Shown in pieces: positions 63,306 to 64,000 of a stretch of 64,000 nt of DNA (its first letter is position 1; every line of letters starts with the position of its first letter). Location of the stretch: assembly GCA_019639195.1 (NCBI GenBank), contig JAHBSI010000003.1, positions 1 through 64,000 on the forward strand, read 5' to 3'. The translations under genes were made by a program, and so were the position numbers. The notes beneath the pieces were generated by a model. It worked only from the letters and a program-made list of their open reading frames with translations, ran no database searches and was not told the origin of the DNA. Source of the stretch: Acidobacteriota bacterium. Lineage in GTDB: Bacteria > Acidobacteriota > Blastocatellia > Pyrinomonadales > Pyrinomonadaceae.

Positions 63306-64000
63306 CTAGTTCACATACGCACTCGGTGCGGGAATGTCGCCCGCAAGGCCGAACGGTATCACAGAGAAGCCTGCACTCGAACCGAGTATGTAGAACAATC
63401 CCTGTGCGTCAGGACGATAGACCGCAAGGTCGGCCTTGCCGTCGCCGTCATAGTCGCCTGCCGCGGGAATGTCGGTCGAGATGCCGAACGGTGCTCCATA
63501 CGCCGTCTCGTTCTCGCTTCTTAGGACATACCAGAATCCGGTCGATGGCCTCCAGACCGCGAGGTCCGTCTTGCCGTCGCCCGTGTAGTCCGCCGGAACG
63601 ACCTTGTCGCCTGCTGCTCCGAACTGTGCCGCGTAGAACGAACCGTTCGATGAGTTGAACCGATACCAGACGCCTGTCGATGGCCTGTAAACGGCAATAT
63701 CTGCCTTGCCGTCTCCGTCAAAGTCTGCGGTGGTCGGCTTGTCGCCTGCAAGCCCGAACTGCACGGCGATAAAGCCTTGCGTCGAACGCTGTATGTAGAA
63801 CGTGCCCTGTGCATCAGGCCGATACACGGCAAGGTCGGCCTTGCCGTCCCCATCGAAATCTCCCGGCGAAGGAATGTCGGTCGATATCCCGAAAGGAGCG
63901 ACCGTTAGCGTCAGGTCCTCGCTTCTGAGAATGAACCACGTTCCGGTCGATGGCCGATAGATCGCAACATCCGTCTTGCCGTCGCCCGTATAGTCGGCAG
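63306..64000 (-). CDS. FG-GAP/VCBS repeat protein, C-terminal part
   Basis: The frame stays open to the window edge, so the N-terminus is missing; at least 231 codons are visible. It is built of repeats of about 45 residues, each with a calcium-binding-like DxDGDGKxDxAVxRP motif ('ADFDGDGKADIAVYRPSTGV' and 'ADYTGDGKTDLAVWRPSTGF'). These form beta-propeller blades in large secreted or surface proteins. Repeats alternate in type with a three-blade period of 135 residues. The end is GLAGDIPAPSAYVN with no sorting signal seen. Confidence 0.88.
   Translation of the reverse strand, partial: ADYTGDGKTDVAIYRPSTGTWFILRSEDLTLTVAPFGISTDIPSPGDFDGDGKADLAVYRPDAQGTFYIQRSTQGFIAVQFGLAGDKPTTADFDGDGKADIAVYRPSTGVWYRFNSSNGSFYAAQFGAAGDKVVPADYTGDGKTDLAVWRPSTGFWYVLRSENETAYGAPFGISTDIPAAGDYDGDGKADLAVYRPDAQGLFYILGSSAGFSVIPFGLAGDIPAPSAYVN

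Overview
The window looks like part of a diderm, heterotrophic bacterial chromosome, most likely Acidobacteriota of the Blastocatellia/Pyrinomonadaceae type. This is an inference from gene style, not a database match: SpoIVB-type S55 proteins, FG-GAP repeat proteins, a proton-pumping complex I, a TamA/TamB-like outer-membrane pair and glycine-zipper secreted proteins. Coding is dense, on both strands, with short intergenic gaps.

Layout. 0-9.1 kb: assorted single genes (small membrane proteins, a glycine-zipper secreted protein, an HtrA-like protease, an inositol-phosphatase-family enzyme, an SbcD/Mre11 nuclease, an alpha/beta-hydrolase lacking its nucleophile, an S55 protein) and a REP-like palindrome cluster. 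9.1-12.2 kb, minus strand: molybdopterin synthase (moaD, moaE), thiazole synthesis (thiS, thiG), and a decayed S41 protease tail. 12.3-30.8 kb, plus strand: a nuo operon with a good sigma70-type promoter, nuoA-B-C-D-E-[SnoaL-like]-F-[LCAT-like esterase, ribosomal protein bTHX, DUF1579]-G-H-J-K-[nucleotidyltransferase]-L-[small acidic protein]-M-N-[unknown]. nuoI is absent, and the inserted genes are tightly or overlappingly joined to nuo genes. 31-34.3 kb: amidotransferase-like protein, SIMPL protein, GCS2-type carboxylate-amine ligase, PilZ protein.

34.4-41 kb: a LysR regulator divergent from leuABCD, with a 29-bp dyad between them; LeuA lacks the leucine-sensing domain, so transcriptional control may matter more. 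A transsulfuration-type PLP enzyme follows. 41-57.6 kb: PP2C phosphatase, NfeD-like protein, a RibB with a degenerate GTP-cyclohydrolase domain, a 1700-residue TamB-like protein with an adjacent Omp85 protein, two c-di-GMP enzymes, a LysW-like zinc ribbon, a PfkB kinase and a dienelactone hydrolase.

57.8-61.3 kb: a compact 3.37-kb integrated element between two complete tRNA-Leu(UAA) genes. It holds an intact tyrosine recombinase, an excisionase-like frame with two in-frame stops, an N-terminally truncated ORF, and short G-rich direct repeats near both ends that look like integrase arm sites. 61.4-64 kb: a second glycine-zipper protein behind a near-consensus sigma54 promoter, malate dehydrogenase, and the C-terminal part of an FG-GAP repeat protein that runs off the window. 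No CRISPR array, rRNA operon or complete insertion sequence was seen.
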